From the NCBI GenBank assembly GCA_040381555.1, contig JBEIHC010000016.1:1-37895 (forward strand): a stretch of DNA of 37,895 nt, written 5' to 3'. This document shows, piece by piece, positions 1 to 6,924 of the stretch. Both the position numbers and the translations under genes were made by a program. Within the stretch, counting starts at the first letter, position 1. The number at the start of each line of letters is the position of its first letter. The notes below the pieces were generated by a model. The model ran no database searches. It was given only the letters and a program-made list of their open reading frames with translations, and was not told the DNA's origin. Origin of the DNA: CANHCC01 sp040381555. Its GTDB lineage: Bacteria > Bacteroidota > Bacteroidia > J057 > RFSG01.

Positions 1-1214
1 GCCTTTATAAACGGCTCTTCCAAATAGGCAGTTTTGGTAGGATCCGGTAAGTCAGAAGGGTTATTTACTTCAAGGACTTCTCCATTCGTCATAGTTGCGA
101 TGAATTCCACATTGGGGACTGTCGTAATTACAGTCATATTGAATTCCCGTTCCAATCTTTCCTGGATGATTTCCATATGGAGCATTCCCAGGAAGCCAGT
201 ACGAAACCCAAATCCTAAGGCTAGGGATGTTTCAGGCTCAAATACCAAGGATGCATCATTCAGTTTTAGTTTTTCTAGGGAATATCTTAAGTCTTCAAAT
301 TCTTCTGTATCTACCGGGTAGATTCCGGCAAATACCATCGGTTTTACTTCTTTAAATCCCTGTACTGCCTCTTTCGCCGGATTATCAAAGGAGGTAATTG
401 TGTCTCCTACTTTGATTTCTCTTACTTCTTTAATTCCTGAAATAATGTATCCTACATCTCCGGCTTTTATAATGTCGCGCGGTTCTTTTTCTAATTTTAA
501 AATACCAATTTCATCGGCATAATAATGAGCATTAGTAGCCATGAATCTCACATGTTCTTTTGAATGAATAGCTCCCTCAAATACACGGAAGTAGGCGATG
601 GTTCCTCTGAATGGGTTGAATACAGAGTCGAAAATCAGCGCTTTTAGCGGGCCTTCCGGATCGCCTTTGGGTGCGGGAATAATCTCCACAATCCTTCTAA
701 GGATTGCTTCTATTCCAATTCCTTCTTTAGCAGAGGCGAGGATGATATCTTCTTTTTCACAACCTGTCAATTGGATGATTTCATCTGTCATCTCCTCGAT
801 CATGGCACCGGGTAAATCAATTTTATTGAGTACCGGTATGATTCTCAAATCATGCTCCATCGCCAAATATAGATTGGAGATGGTTTGTGCTTCAATTCCC
901 TGAGCTGCATCCACCACTAATAATGCGCCCTCACAAGACGCAATGGCGCGGCTTACTTCATAGGAAAAATCAACATGGCCCGGTGTGTCAATCAGGTTCA
1001 AATTGTATTGCTCCCCATCCTGACGGTAAATCATTTGAATGGCGTGAGACTTGATGGTAATACCTTTTTCACGCTCCAAATCCATGTCATCCAATACCTG
1101 TGCTTGCATATCCCGCTTGGAAATGGTTTGAGTGAATTCCAATAAGCGGTCGGCCAAGGTGGATTTTCCATGGTCAATATGGGCAATGATACAAAAGTTG
1201 CGGATGTTTTTCAT
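1..1214 (-). CDS. lepA: Elongation factor 4 (LepA), N-terminal part, cut by the window edge
   Basis: The reverse strand reads MKNIRNFCIIAHIDHGKSTL, the G1 loop typical of LepA, followed by DTPGHVDF (G3) and NKIDLPG (G4). After the GTPase domain comes the LepA domain II/III sequence, including the GFGFRTGFLGMLHMEI stretch. About 404 codons are present and the C-terminal third lies beyond position 1. LepA is a ribosome-bound translational GTPase that acts on stalled or mistranslocated ribosomes and in ribosome biogenesis. The ATG at 1214 directly precedes the conserved N-terminus. A TAAATTTG box lies only nine bases upstream, so the mRNA leader is probably very short. The gene diverges from the secreted protein gene at 1314. 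Identification is certain. Confidence 0.97.
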   Translation of the reverse strand, partial: MKNIRNFCIIAHIDHGKSTLADRLLEFTQTISKRDMQAQVLDDMDLEREKGITIKSHAIQMIYRQDGEQYNLNLIDTPGHVDFSYEVSRAIASCEGALLVVDAAQGIEAQTISNLYLAMEHDLRIIPVLNKIDLPGAMIEEMTDEIIQLTGCEKEDIILASAKEGIGIEAILRRIVEIIPAPKGDPEGPLKALIFDSVFNPFRGTIAYFRVFEGAIHSKEHVRFMATNAHYYADEIGILKLEKEPRDIIKAGDVGYIISGIKEVREIKVGDTITSFDNPAKEAVQGFKEVKPMVFAGIYPVDTEEFEDLRYSLEKLKLNDASLVFEPETSLALGFGFRTGFLGMLHMEIIQERLEREFNMTVITTVPNVEFIATMTNGEVLEVNNPSDLPDPTKTAYLEEPFIK

Positions 1215-1222
1215 TTCAAGTG

Positions 1223-1230
1223 CAAATTTA
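1223..1230 (-). promoter_or_regulatory. Bacteroidota -7 promoter box of lepA
   Basis: On the minus strand the sequence is TAAATTTG, a full match to the Bacteroidota -7 consensus TAnnTTTG. It ends nine bases before the lepA ATG. Transcription would start about four bases before the ATG, giving a near-leaderless message. No clear TTG at -33 is visible. Confidence 0.55.
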
Positions 1231-1313
1231 CGGCGAATCGCGGAACTCAGGCAGGTTCAGTGCGTATAAATATTCAGAATTTTAACTTAATTTAGACAAA
1301 CATTTCCAGTTAT

Positions 1314-2021
1314 ATGAAACCTTTCGTTCTAATTCTGTCTTGTATCTTCCTTTTAGCCAGCAGTACTTATGCCCAAAAAGAGGGTACAGCTCGTAAGAAA
1401 AAGGATTATTACTATTTCTCCGGGGCATGGCAGCAAATGAATTTTGATGAATTCAACACTAGTTTGAAGCAGGAAGGTTTCAAGCCTATTTTCGAAAATA
1501 GGATGTATGTAGGTGGGGGATGGGATGGGTTTTACGGTAAATCCCTTATAGGTTTGGATTTGGGAATCTCTCCAGGGCAAAGACTTCGGGATAGTTCTGG
1601 CCTTAGAACGATGAATTCCTCCTTATTTTTTATTCGAATGCGGTATGGGTTTGCTGTCATTCAGAAAACTTCATGGGATTTGGTTCCTTATATTGGGGTG
1701 AATTTTGATTTTCTCACGATTTCTCAAGGCGTCTATCAAGATTCTATTAATCAATGGTTTAGGATTCCAGTTTCCATGCAACAATTATCAGGTATTACTG
1801 GTGGGATAGAGCCAGGAATTCAATTTTCTTGGATGCCGGGTATCAAGAGTAAAAACCAAGAAGAGAAGACTCATGATTTAAGGATTAGTCTTAGAGCGGG
1901 ATACTCCATTCAATCGGGAGGAACAACCTGGTATTCTAATCAAGGAATGCTAGATGGGGCTGGTTTTGCTGGTGGTCCAGTTGTAACCCTTACGGTAGGG
2001 GGACTGACGAATGATGAGTGA
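1314..2021 (+). CDS. Secreted or outer-membrane hypothetical protein
   Basis: The protein has 235 residues. It begins with a signal peptide (MKPFVLILSCIFLLASSTYA, likely cleavage before QKEG). A basic patch RKKKDYYYF and alternating hydrophobic/aromatic strands rich in Gly and Tyr follow, ending in a glycine-rich C-terminal strand. This looks like a small outer-membrane beta-barrel of the kind common in Bacteroidota, but I recognise no named family. The ATG is the only start that exposes the signal peptide. The stop codon TGA lies inside a tandem TGATGAG heptamer array, so the C-terminus borders unstable DNA. It is monocistronic, divergent from lepA and convergent with the response regulator gene. 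Confidence 0.8.
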   Translation: MKPFVLILSCIFLLASSTYAQKEGTARKKKDYYYFSGAWQQMNFDEFNTSLKQEGFKPIFENRMYVGGGWDGFYGKSLIGLDLGISPGQRLRDSSGLRTMNSSLFFIRMRYGFAVIQKTSWDLVPYIGVNFDFLTISQGVYQDSINQWFRIPVSMQQLSGITGGIEPGIQFSWMPGIKSKNQEEKTHDLRISLRAGYSIQSGGTTWYSNQGMLDGAGFAGGPVVTLTVGGLTNDE

Positions 2022-2050
2022 TGAGTGATGAGTGATGAGTGATGAGTGAG
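2012..2050 (+). repeat. Heptamer tandem array TGATGAG, five copies plus a partial
   Basis: Five exact TGATGAG units occupy 2012-2046 and a partial unit reaches 2050. The array begins two codons before the end of the 1314 gene and provides its TGA stop. Because the unit is seven bases, copy-number change would shift the frame only downstream of the first stop. Confidence 0.9.
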
Positions 2051-2078
2051 GTATAGAAATATAGTTTATACTCACACA

Positions 2079-2124
2079 CACAATTGTGAGACGCACAATT
2101 GTGAGACGCACAATTGTGCGTCTC
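2079..2124. repeat. 15-bp direct repeats ending in a 22-bp perfect palindrome
   Basis: Two copies of CACAATTGTGAGACG (2079-2093, 2094-2108) are followed by a variant third copy. The last part, 2103-2124, is a perfect 22-bp palindrome centred on AATT with arms GAGACGCACAA. It lies between two convergent genes and may act as a bidirectional stop, but no T-tract follows it. It resembles dispersed palindromic repeats seen in Bacteroidota genomes. Confidence 0.8.
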
Positions 2125-2140
2125 TACTCAAAGATGTTAT

Positions 2141-2159
2141 CACCAAGCGGAGTTAATCT
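2141..2159. repeat. CACCAAGCGG-family repeat spanning a stop codon
   Basis: CACCAAGCGGAGTTAATCT recurs with one mismatch at 23776-23794. In both places the TTA in it is the reverse-strand stop codon, and the last sense codon is GAT. The two genes are unrelated, so the shared sequence belongs to the repeat, not to the proteins. Confidence 0.75.
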
Positions 2160-3526
2160 TCCATTAAATTATCTTCTCGCTTTAGCCCGAACTTCTCAAT
2201 TTTATTGTACAGATGGCTGCGCTGGATGTCAATCTCCTCTGAGGTTTTGGTGATGTTCCAGTTGTTCTTTTTGAGTTTGCGCTCGATGAATTCTTTTTCC
2301 GCATAATCTTTGAAATCTTGAAATTTTTCAAACATATCGTACATGCTGGAATCTGTGCGTTTGAATTTACGCGGAACAGCAAAAGTCAAAATATCGCTGT
2401 CATTAATTTGTTTGTCACACAGAATAACTAATCGTTCAATCACATTTCTTAATTCTCGGATATTACCATCCCAGTCGAGGCGCATCAATTCGTCCAATGC
2501 TTTCCGAGTTAGTTCCATCTTGGGTTTGCTGTATTCTTCACAAATTTCCCGAATGAATTGTTCTGCCAGAATGGGGATGTCTTCTTTACGGTCTTTTAAG
2601 GAAGGAACATGAATTAAAATGACGCTCAGTCGATGGTATAAATCTTCCCGGAAGTTGTTTTTTTGAATTTCATGAAGCAGATCTTTATTGGTAGCCGCTA
2701 TGATGCGCACATCAACCGCAATATCTTTATCGCCTCCTACTCTTGTAATTCTGTTCTCTTGAAGTACGCGCAATACTTTAGCCTGTGCAGAAGGACTCAT
2801 GTCACCGATTTCATCTAAGAATAAGGTACCGCCGTTTGCTTGTTCAAATTTGCCGGCATGTTGACGAATGGCGGTTGTGAAGGCTCCTTTTTCATGTCCA
2901 AACAATTCGCTTTCGATTAGTTCTGAGGGTATGGCAGCACAGTTGACCTCCACCAAGGGGCCATTCGCCCGGTTGCTTTTATCATGCAGCCATCGGGCAA
3001 CTAATTCTTTTCCGGTGCCATTTTCTCCTGTAATCAGCACACGGGCTTCGGTAGGAGCTACGCGCTCTATTGTATCCAGAATGGATCGAATAGCGGGAGA
3101 TTTTCCGGAAATTTCCCGAGTCTTACTTATCTTCCTTTTAAGAGATTTGGTTTCCTGAACTAAATCCGTTTTCTCCAAGGCATTTCGGAGGGATACCAGA
3201 AGTCGGTTTAAATCGGGTGGTTTTTGGATAAAATCATAAGCACCTAATTTAGTTGCTTCTACCGCTGTATCAATATTTCCATGGCCAGATATCATCAATA
3301 CTGGAAGTTCTGGTTTTAAAGCCAGGGATTTTTCCAATACTTCCAGCCCGTCCATTTTGGGCATTTTTACATCACATAAAACGACATCGTATCGTCCCTC
3401 GGAAATTTTCTTTAAACCCTCAGCTCCATCGGAAGCTTCATCCACCTCATAATGCTCGTATTCCAGAATTTCTCTTAAAGTGTTGCGAATGGATTTTTCA
3501 TCATCCACAATCAGGATTTTTGCCAT
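2153..3526 (-). CDS. Sigma-54-dependent response regulator, NtrC/AtoC family
   Basis: The protein has 457 residues and three domains. A receiver domain spans residues 1-120, with acidic pocket D8/D9, phosphoacceptor D52 and conserved K102. An AAA+ domain spans about 140-375, with Walker A GENGTGKE at 167-174 and Walker B LFLDEIGD with D238/E239. A Fis-type helix-turn-helix lies near 410-450 (NNWNITKTSEEIDIQRSHLY). The sigma-54-contact loop reads GAFTTA at 214-219, not the canonical GAFTGA. Family knowledge: such proteins are phosphorylated by a histidine kinase and open sigma-54 promoter complexes. No kinase gene is adjacent, so it is an orphan regulator here. The stop codon lies inside a dispersed repeat (CACCAAGCGG family). 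The ATG start is well placed before the first receiver strand. Confidence 0.95.
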   Translation of the reverse strand: MAKILIVDDEKSIRNTLREILEYEHYEVDEASDGAEGLKKISEGRYDVVLCDVKMPKMDGLEVLEKSLALKPELPVLMISGHGNIDTAVEATKLGAYDFIQKPPDLNRLLVSLRNALEKTDLVQETKSLKRKISKTREISGKSPAIRSILDTIERVAPTEARVLITGENGTGKELVARWLHDKSNRANGPLVEVNCAAIPSELIESELFGHEKGAFTTAIRQHAGKFEQANGGTLFLDEIGDMSPSAQAKVLRVLQENRITRVGGDKDIAVDVRIIAATNKDLLHEIQKNNFREDLYHRLSVILIHVPSLKDRKEDIPILAEQFIREICEEYSKPKMELTRKALDELMRLDWDGNIRELRNVIERLVILCDKQINDSDILTFAVPRKFKRTDSSMYDMFEKFQDFKDYAEKEFIERKLKKNNWNITKTSEEIDIQRSHLYNKIEKFGLKREDNLMED

Positions 3527-3583
3527 AGAGATTGTTTACAAAAGTGAACAAAAATACAGAAATTCACTTCCGATTTATGCGGG

Positions 3584-3644
3584 TTATCCACATAGGTTAG
3601 TATCTAACCCTCTGTTAGCATCTAACCCCCCGTTATCATTTAAC
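3584..3644. other. DnaA box next to three 18-bp iterated dyads
   Basis: An exact DnaA box TTATCCACA is at 3584-3592. Three 13-bp dyads follow at an 18-bp period: GTTAGTATCTAAC (3596-3608), GTTAGCATCTAAC (3614-3626) and the weaker GTTATCATTTAAC (3632-3644). The block lies between the end of rlpA and the start of the response regulator, 58-118 bases upstream of the latter's ATG. It could be an operator array for that gene or part of a replication origin together with the boxes at 4397-4467. The sequence features are certain and the function is inferred. Confidence 0.5.
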
Positions 3645-3648
3645 TTTA

Positions 3649-4353
3649 TTAGGAATATTTTCCTTTAATAATTCCCCCATAGCCCTCAGATTTTAGCTTA
3701 GCTAATAGTTTCTCGGCACTATGGCGATTTTTACATCCTCCAGCAAGGATGCGAATCACTTTATCCTCAGATACTTCTAATCGAATATCGGTAATGCCCA
3801 ATTTTTCTAATGTATAAACAAAACGAATGGCATTGGGCACCTGGTTGAATGCAGCAACTTGTATAGCGAAGCCTTGTAAGGTTGCGGCTTCTCCATTCAC
3901 CAAATATAATCCAGGATTGTTGAATTTGATGGTTAATTTCTCGTCTGCTTCCGGGAATTGTTCCGGGTTTTCTTCTATTACTTCAGAGCCTTCCAATACT
4001 TCGATTTCAATCTTTCCAGTCCCTGCTCTGACAATATCCAATTCTTCAGCCGCCTTTCTGGATAAGTCTAAAATACGACCTTTCACAAATGGCCCTCTAT
4101 CATTTATGGTTACAATTACAGATTTCTGATTTTCAAGATTGGTAACTTTAACTTTCGAGCCAAACGCCAGCGTTTTATGGGCAGCCGTTAATTCGTTTTT
4201 ATTGTATCGATCTCCATTGGCTGTTTGCCTGCCTTGAAAATGATCTGCATAAAAGGAAGCAATTCCTTTTTGCACAAATACCTGTTGGGCATTCAATCCA
4301 TTTATAAATAGAATGAATAGTGTGATTGGTACAGCTAATACAGTCAAATGCAT
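3649..4353 (-). CDS. rlpA: RlpA-like septal lytic transglycosylase with SPOR domain
   Basis: The protein has 234 residues. A signal peptide ends about residue 22 (GLNA, then QQVF). A double-psi beta-barrel RlpA domain covers roughly 26-118, with the family signatures GIASFYADHFQGRQTANGD, TAAHKTLAFGSKV and VTINDRGPF. A SPOR domain covers about 160-234 and ends with CKNRHSAEKLLAKLKSEGY. RlpA proteins cleave denuded peptidoglycan glycan strands, and SPOR binds the same substrate at division sites. There is no lipobox cysteine, so this version is periplasmic or anchored another way. The ATG at 4353 gives a proper signal peptide. DnaA boxes and inverted repeats lie both upstream and downstream. 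Confidence 0.93.
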   Translation of the reverse strand: MHLTVLAVPITLFILFINGLNAQQVFVQKGIASFYADHFQGRQTANGDRYNKNELTAAHKTLAFGSKVKVTNLENQKSVIVTINDRGPFVKGRILDLSRKAAEELDIVRAGTGKIEIEVLEGSEVIEENPEQFPEADEKLTIKFNNPGLYLVNGEAATLQGFAIQVAAFNQVPNAIRFVYTLEKLGITDIRLEVSEDKVIRILAGGCKNRHSAEKLLAKLKSEGYGGIIKGKYS

Positions 4354-4369
4354 ACACTAAGATAGGCAC

Positions 4370-4431
4370 AACCCTATCAATGATTTTAGGGACGGGTGTG
4401 GATAATAGAATTTAGGGGCATTGATAGGGTT
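4370..4431. promoter_or_regulatory. 13-bp perfect inverted repeat upstream of rlpA
   Basis: AACCCTATCAATG at 4370-4382 and its exact reverse complement CATTGATAGGGTT at 4419-4431 are separated by 36 bases that contain a DnaA box. The pair lies 17-78 bases before the rlpA ATG. It could be a two-site operator, a leader hairpin or part of an origin. Confidence 0.5.
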
Positions 4432-4467
4432 TTATACCTGAATAAATTAGTTTGTGGCTGTGGATAA
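4397..4467. other. Two exact DnaA boxes
   Basis: TGTGGATAA, the reverse complement of the DnaA box TTATCCACA, occurs at 4397-4405 and 4459-4467 in the same orientation, 62 bases apart. A run of T and other AT-rich sequence follows the second box. A third exact box is at 3584-3592. I found no other exact 9-mer match in the window. Confidence 0.5.
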
Positions 4468-4477
4468 TTTTTTTGAA

Positions 4478-4520
4478 ATAATCAGCTTGCACCAAACTCA
4501 GCTTGGTGCAAGCTGATTAT
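4478..4520. repeat. 18-bp perfect hairpin of the AGCTTGCACCAA family
   Basis: The arms 4478-4495 and 4503-4520 are exact reverse complements with a seven-base loop ACTCAGC. The hairpin starts seven bases past the stop of the AstE-like gene on the minus strand, so it may end transcription of the rim operon. No T-tract follows on either strand. Its sequence belongs to the 16-bp repeat family also seen near 15093 and 23745. Confidence 0.75.
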
Positions 4521-4527
4521 AATTCAA

Positions 4528-5469
4528 TTATTCCTGTCCAATATGCACTAACGGTTCCCCTGTATTAATTACACTCTGGTAATTTACTCCAATGGCAAAT
4601 CCTTCCAATCTGGAGAGAACCGGAATTTCATCCTGACCATAAGGGTCTGTAACAACTCCTAAAACCTGGTTCTTTTTTACATAGGAACCAGGCTCTGTAA
4701 AATTGCGATAAATGCCTCCGTTTTTAGATCGAATCCAAGAGGAATGTTTTAATAAAATAGAAGGCTCGGAGGCTATATAATCATCAATCATTTTTAGGTG
4801 ATGCATGACTCGATATGTTCCCGCAATCCCTTGCAAAATGGCATTTTCATCTAAGCGTTGGGCTTCTCCTCCCTCATATACAATAATGGATTTGCCTTTT
4901 TTTGCTGCTTCTTTTCGTATAGATTTATCTCTGAATTCTGCATTGAGAATAAACGGTGCCGAAAAGGCTTTTGCTAATTCTATATTTGTTGGATTATCCG
5001 TTTTGCATCGAACCTGAGGATAGTTCGTTCGGTTGACCGCTCCAGTATGAAAATCAATCCCTAAATCCACTTGAGGCAGTACTTCGTGCATGACAAACCA
5101 AGCCACTCTGCTCGCTAATGAACCATTCTGGCTTCCCGGAAAACAACGATTTAAATCTTTGCCATCTGGTAAGTCTCGAGAGGTTTGTAGAAAACCATAA
5201 ATATTAACAATAGGAATGGCAATCACCGTTCCTCGTTTGAGCTTAATGGTTTCATCATAAATCATTCTTCGGATGGTTTCGATACCATTGATTTCATCTC
5301 CATGTAGTCCAGCCATTAGTAAGAGTACGGGGCCATCTTCCTTGCCTCTAATTACATGCACCGGCAAATCTATATGCGTATGTGTCGGTAATCGCGCAAT
5401 ATGGAAATTGATCAGCCGGCTCTCTCCCCGAATGATGGTCTGACTGTTAAGTTGAATAATCTCAGGCAT
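4528..5469 (-). CDS. Succinylglutamate desuccinylase/aspartoacylase family hydrolase
   Basis: The protein has 313 residues of the M14-like AstE/AspA family of zinc amidohydrolases. The zinc ligands are visible: GLHGDE gives H56 and E59, and DFHTG gives H141. The candidate catalytic acid is E199 in IIVYEGGE. The C-terminal part (about 225-313) is the usual small beta domain. Family enzymes cleave N-acyl amide bonds of amino acids. It starts two bases after the rimK stop, so it is translated in the same operon. An inference from the neighbours is that it trims or removes residues added by the RimK-type ligase. The exact substrate cannot be read from sequence. The ATG at 5469 is the natural start. 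Confidence 0.9.
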   Translation of the reverse strand: MPEIIQLNSQTIIRGESRLINFHIARLPTHTHIDLPVHVIRGKEDGPVLLLMAGLHGDEINGIETIRRMIYDETIKLKRGTVIAIPIVNIYGFLQTSRDLPDGKDLNRCFPGSQNGSLASRVAWFVMHEVLPQVDLGIDFHTGAVNRTNYPQVRCKTDNPTNIELAKAFSAPFILNAEFRDKSIRKEAAKKGKSIIVYEGGEAQRLDENAILQGIAGTYRVMHHLKMIDDYIASEPSILLKHSSWIRSKNGGIYRNFTEPGSYVKKNQVLGVVTDPYGQDEIPVLSRLEGFAIGVNYQSVINTGEPLVHIGQE

Positions 5470-5471
5470 AC

Positions 5472-6380
5472 TTAGGCGCCAATTTTGTCTTTGTTGCCTT
5501 TCTTTTTGCCCGCATTTTGTTCCACAAATTCAATGATTTTTCCGGCAATGTCTTCTCCTGTCGCCCTCTCTATTCCCTCCAATCCTGGTGATGAATTTAC
5601 TTCCATAATCAAAGGGCCTCGGCTGGATTGCAGCATGTCTACGCCCGCAACACTGAGCCCAAGTACTTTTGCGGCTTTTAGTGCTGTATATCTTTCTTTC
5701 ATGGTGAGGTTTATCAGACTGGAAGTTCCTCCTCGGTGCAGATTACTTCTAAATTCCCCCTCTCTTGCTTGTCGTTTCATGGCTCCCACAATTCGACCAT
5801 TCACTACGAATGCACGAATGTCGGCACCTTTCGCTTCTTTGATAAACTCCTGTATTAAAATGTCAGCATCCAGACCGTGAAAGGCTTCAATTACTGATTG
5901 TGCTGCTTTGGTTGTTTCTGCTAACACAACCCCAATTCCCTGTGTTCCTTCGAGCAGTTTAATGACTAAGGGAGCTCCTCCAACCATGTTAATCAAATCA
6001 TCTACATCATTGATGTGATTGGCAAATCCCGTGATTGGCATTCCCAATCCTGCTTTGGCCAACAACTGCATAGAACGAAGTTTATCCCTGGATCGGGTGA
6101 TTGCCTGACTGGGATTGGCAGAAAAGACATTCATCATTTCAAACTGACGAACAATGGCAGTACCATAAAAGGTAACCGATGCGCCAATTCTAGGTATTAC
6201 TGCATCTACTTTTTCAATCTCTTTGCCTTTGTAGTGAATAGAAGGTTGGCCTTGTTTCAATGCCATATAGCACTTGGTGTGATCCAGCACGATTGCTTCA
6301 TGCCCTCTGACTTCTGCAGCCTCTACAATTCTACGCGTTGAGTACAATCGGATGTCCCGAGATAAAATAGCGATTTTCAT
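5472..6380 (-). CDS. rimK: RimK-family ATP-grasp alpha-L-glutamate ligase
   Basis: The protein has 302 residues, the usual RimK length. Family signatures are MKIAILSRD at the N-terminus, ITRSRDKLRSMQLLAKAG, the glycine-rich ATP-grasp loop KLLEGTQGIGVVLAE, REGEFRSNLHRGG, and the metal-binding GPLIMEVNSSPGLEGIE near the C-terminus. RimK adds glutamate residues to the C-terminus of ribosomal protein S6 and can make poly-alpha-glutamate. The ATG overlaps the stop of the upstream retropepsin-like gene by four bases, and the next gene follows after two bases, so the three genes form one operon. The C-terminal tail is Lys-rich (GKKKGNKDK). Confidence 0.96.
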   Translation of the reverse strand: MKIAILSRDIRLYSTRRIVEAAEVRGHEAIVLDHTKCYMALKQGQPSIHYKGKEIEKVDAVIPRIGASVTFYGTAIVRQFEMMNVFSANPSQAITRSRDKLRSMQLLAKAGLGMPITGFANHINDVDDLINMVGGAPLVIKLLEGTQGIGVVLAETTKAAQSVIEAFHGLDADILIQEFIKEAKGADIRAFVVNGRIVGAMKRQAREGEFRSNLHRGGTSSLINLTMKERYTALKAAKVLGLSVAGVDMLQSSRGPLIMEVNSSPGLEGIERATGEDIAGKIIEFVEQNAGKKKGNKDKIGA

Positions 6381-6838
6381 GGGAGTATTTTTTTTTGGTG
6401 TTTTTTGAAATATATATTGGATCGAGCAACATCTACAATGAATCGGGTGCGAATGGCTTTTCGTCCTAATAGAACAGGGAATTCCATATTGCTGCGATCA
6501 CTCAGGGTGAAATCCGCTCGTATTAAATAATTGTGCAGGCGGATTCTGGTGCTCACAACATAACGGGGCTCTTCTTGGCCAAAAGAATTCTTGACGATCG
6601 TTTCGTTTTTCAAGGGCATCATAAATTCCTTACCGTCCCAAGCAGGATGCGCATGATCTTCCAAGGTAAACCGAATATAAATCTTGCCTTTTTGTTCAAT
6701 TCGGGTTTGATGGGTTGCATGAAGGGAGGAGGTTAATGCACCAGTATCTACCTTGGCATCTACCCATTCAAGACCCAAATCAGGGAAGATGATTTTCTCC
6801 TTCCAGCCTATTGTTTTTTTTATTTTTCCAGTTTTCAT
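6377..6838 (-). CDS. RimB-type retropepsin-like protease (RimK operon partner)
   Basis: The protein has 153 residues of the family formerly labelled ATP-dependent zinc protease, which includes RimB. The aspartic-protease signature VDTGALTSS has D31 as the candidate catalytic residue in a retropepsin-like fold. The C-terminal half has the family's strand FPVLLGRKAI. There is no signal peptide, so it acts in the cytoplasm. In Pseudomonas, RimB proteolyses or modulates the modified ribosomal target of RimK. The four-base overlap with rimK here supports the same partnership. It is the first gene of the operon, transcribed away from the subtilase gene. The ATG at 6838 precedes the conserved IGWKEKI segment. 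Confidence 0.88.
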   Translation of the reverse strand: MKTGKIKKTIGWKEKIIFPDLGLEWVDAKVDTGALTSSLHATHQTRIEQKGKIYIRFTLEDHAHPAWDGKEFMMPLKNETIVKNSFGQEEPRYVVSTRIRLHNYLIRADFTLSDRSNMEFPVLLGRKAIRTRFIVDVARSNIYFKKHQKKILP

Positions 6839-6924
6839 GCGTACTTCCCGTTAGCCTGAGTATTTTCGTACTGAAAACGGACTGAAAGAGAAAGACATCA
6901 GTCCTCAGAATCGTTGAAGAATAT

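Noticed and set aside
6879..6904. Operator between the rim operon and the subtilase gene (GGACTG/CAGTCC)
   Set aside because: A six-base inverted repeat is expected by chance in a gap of this size and nothing else supports it.
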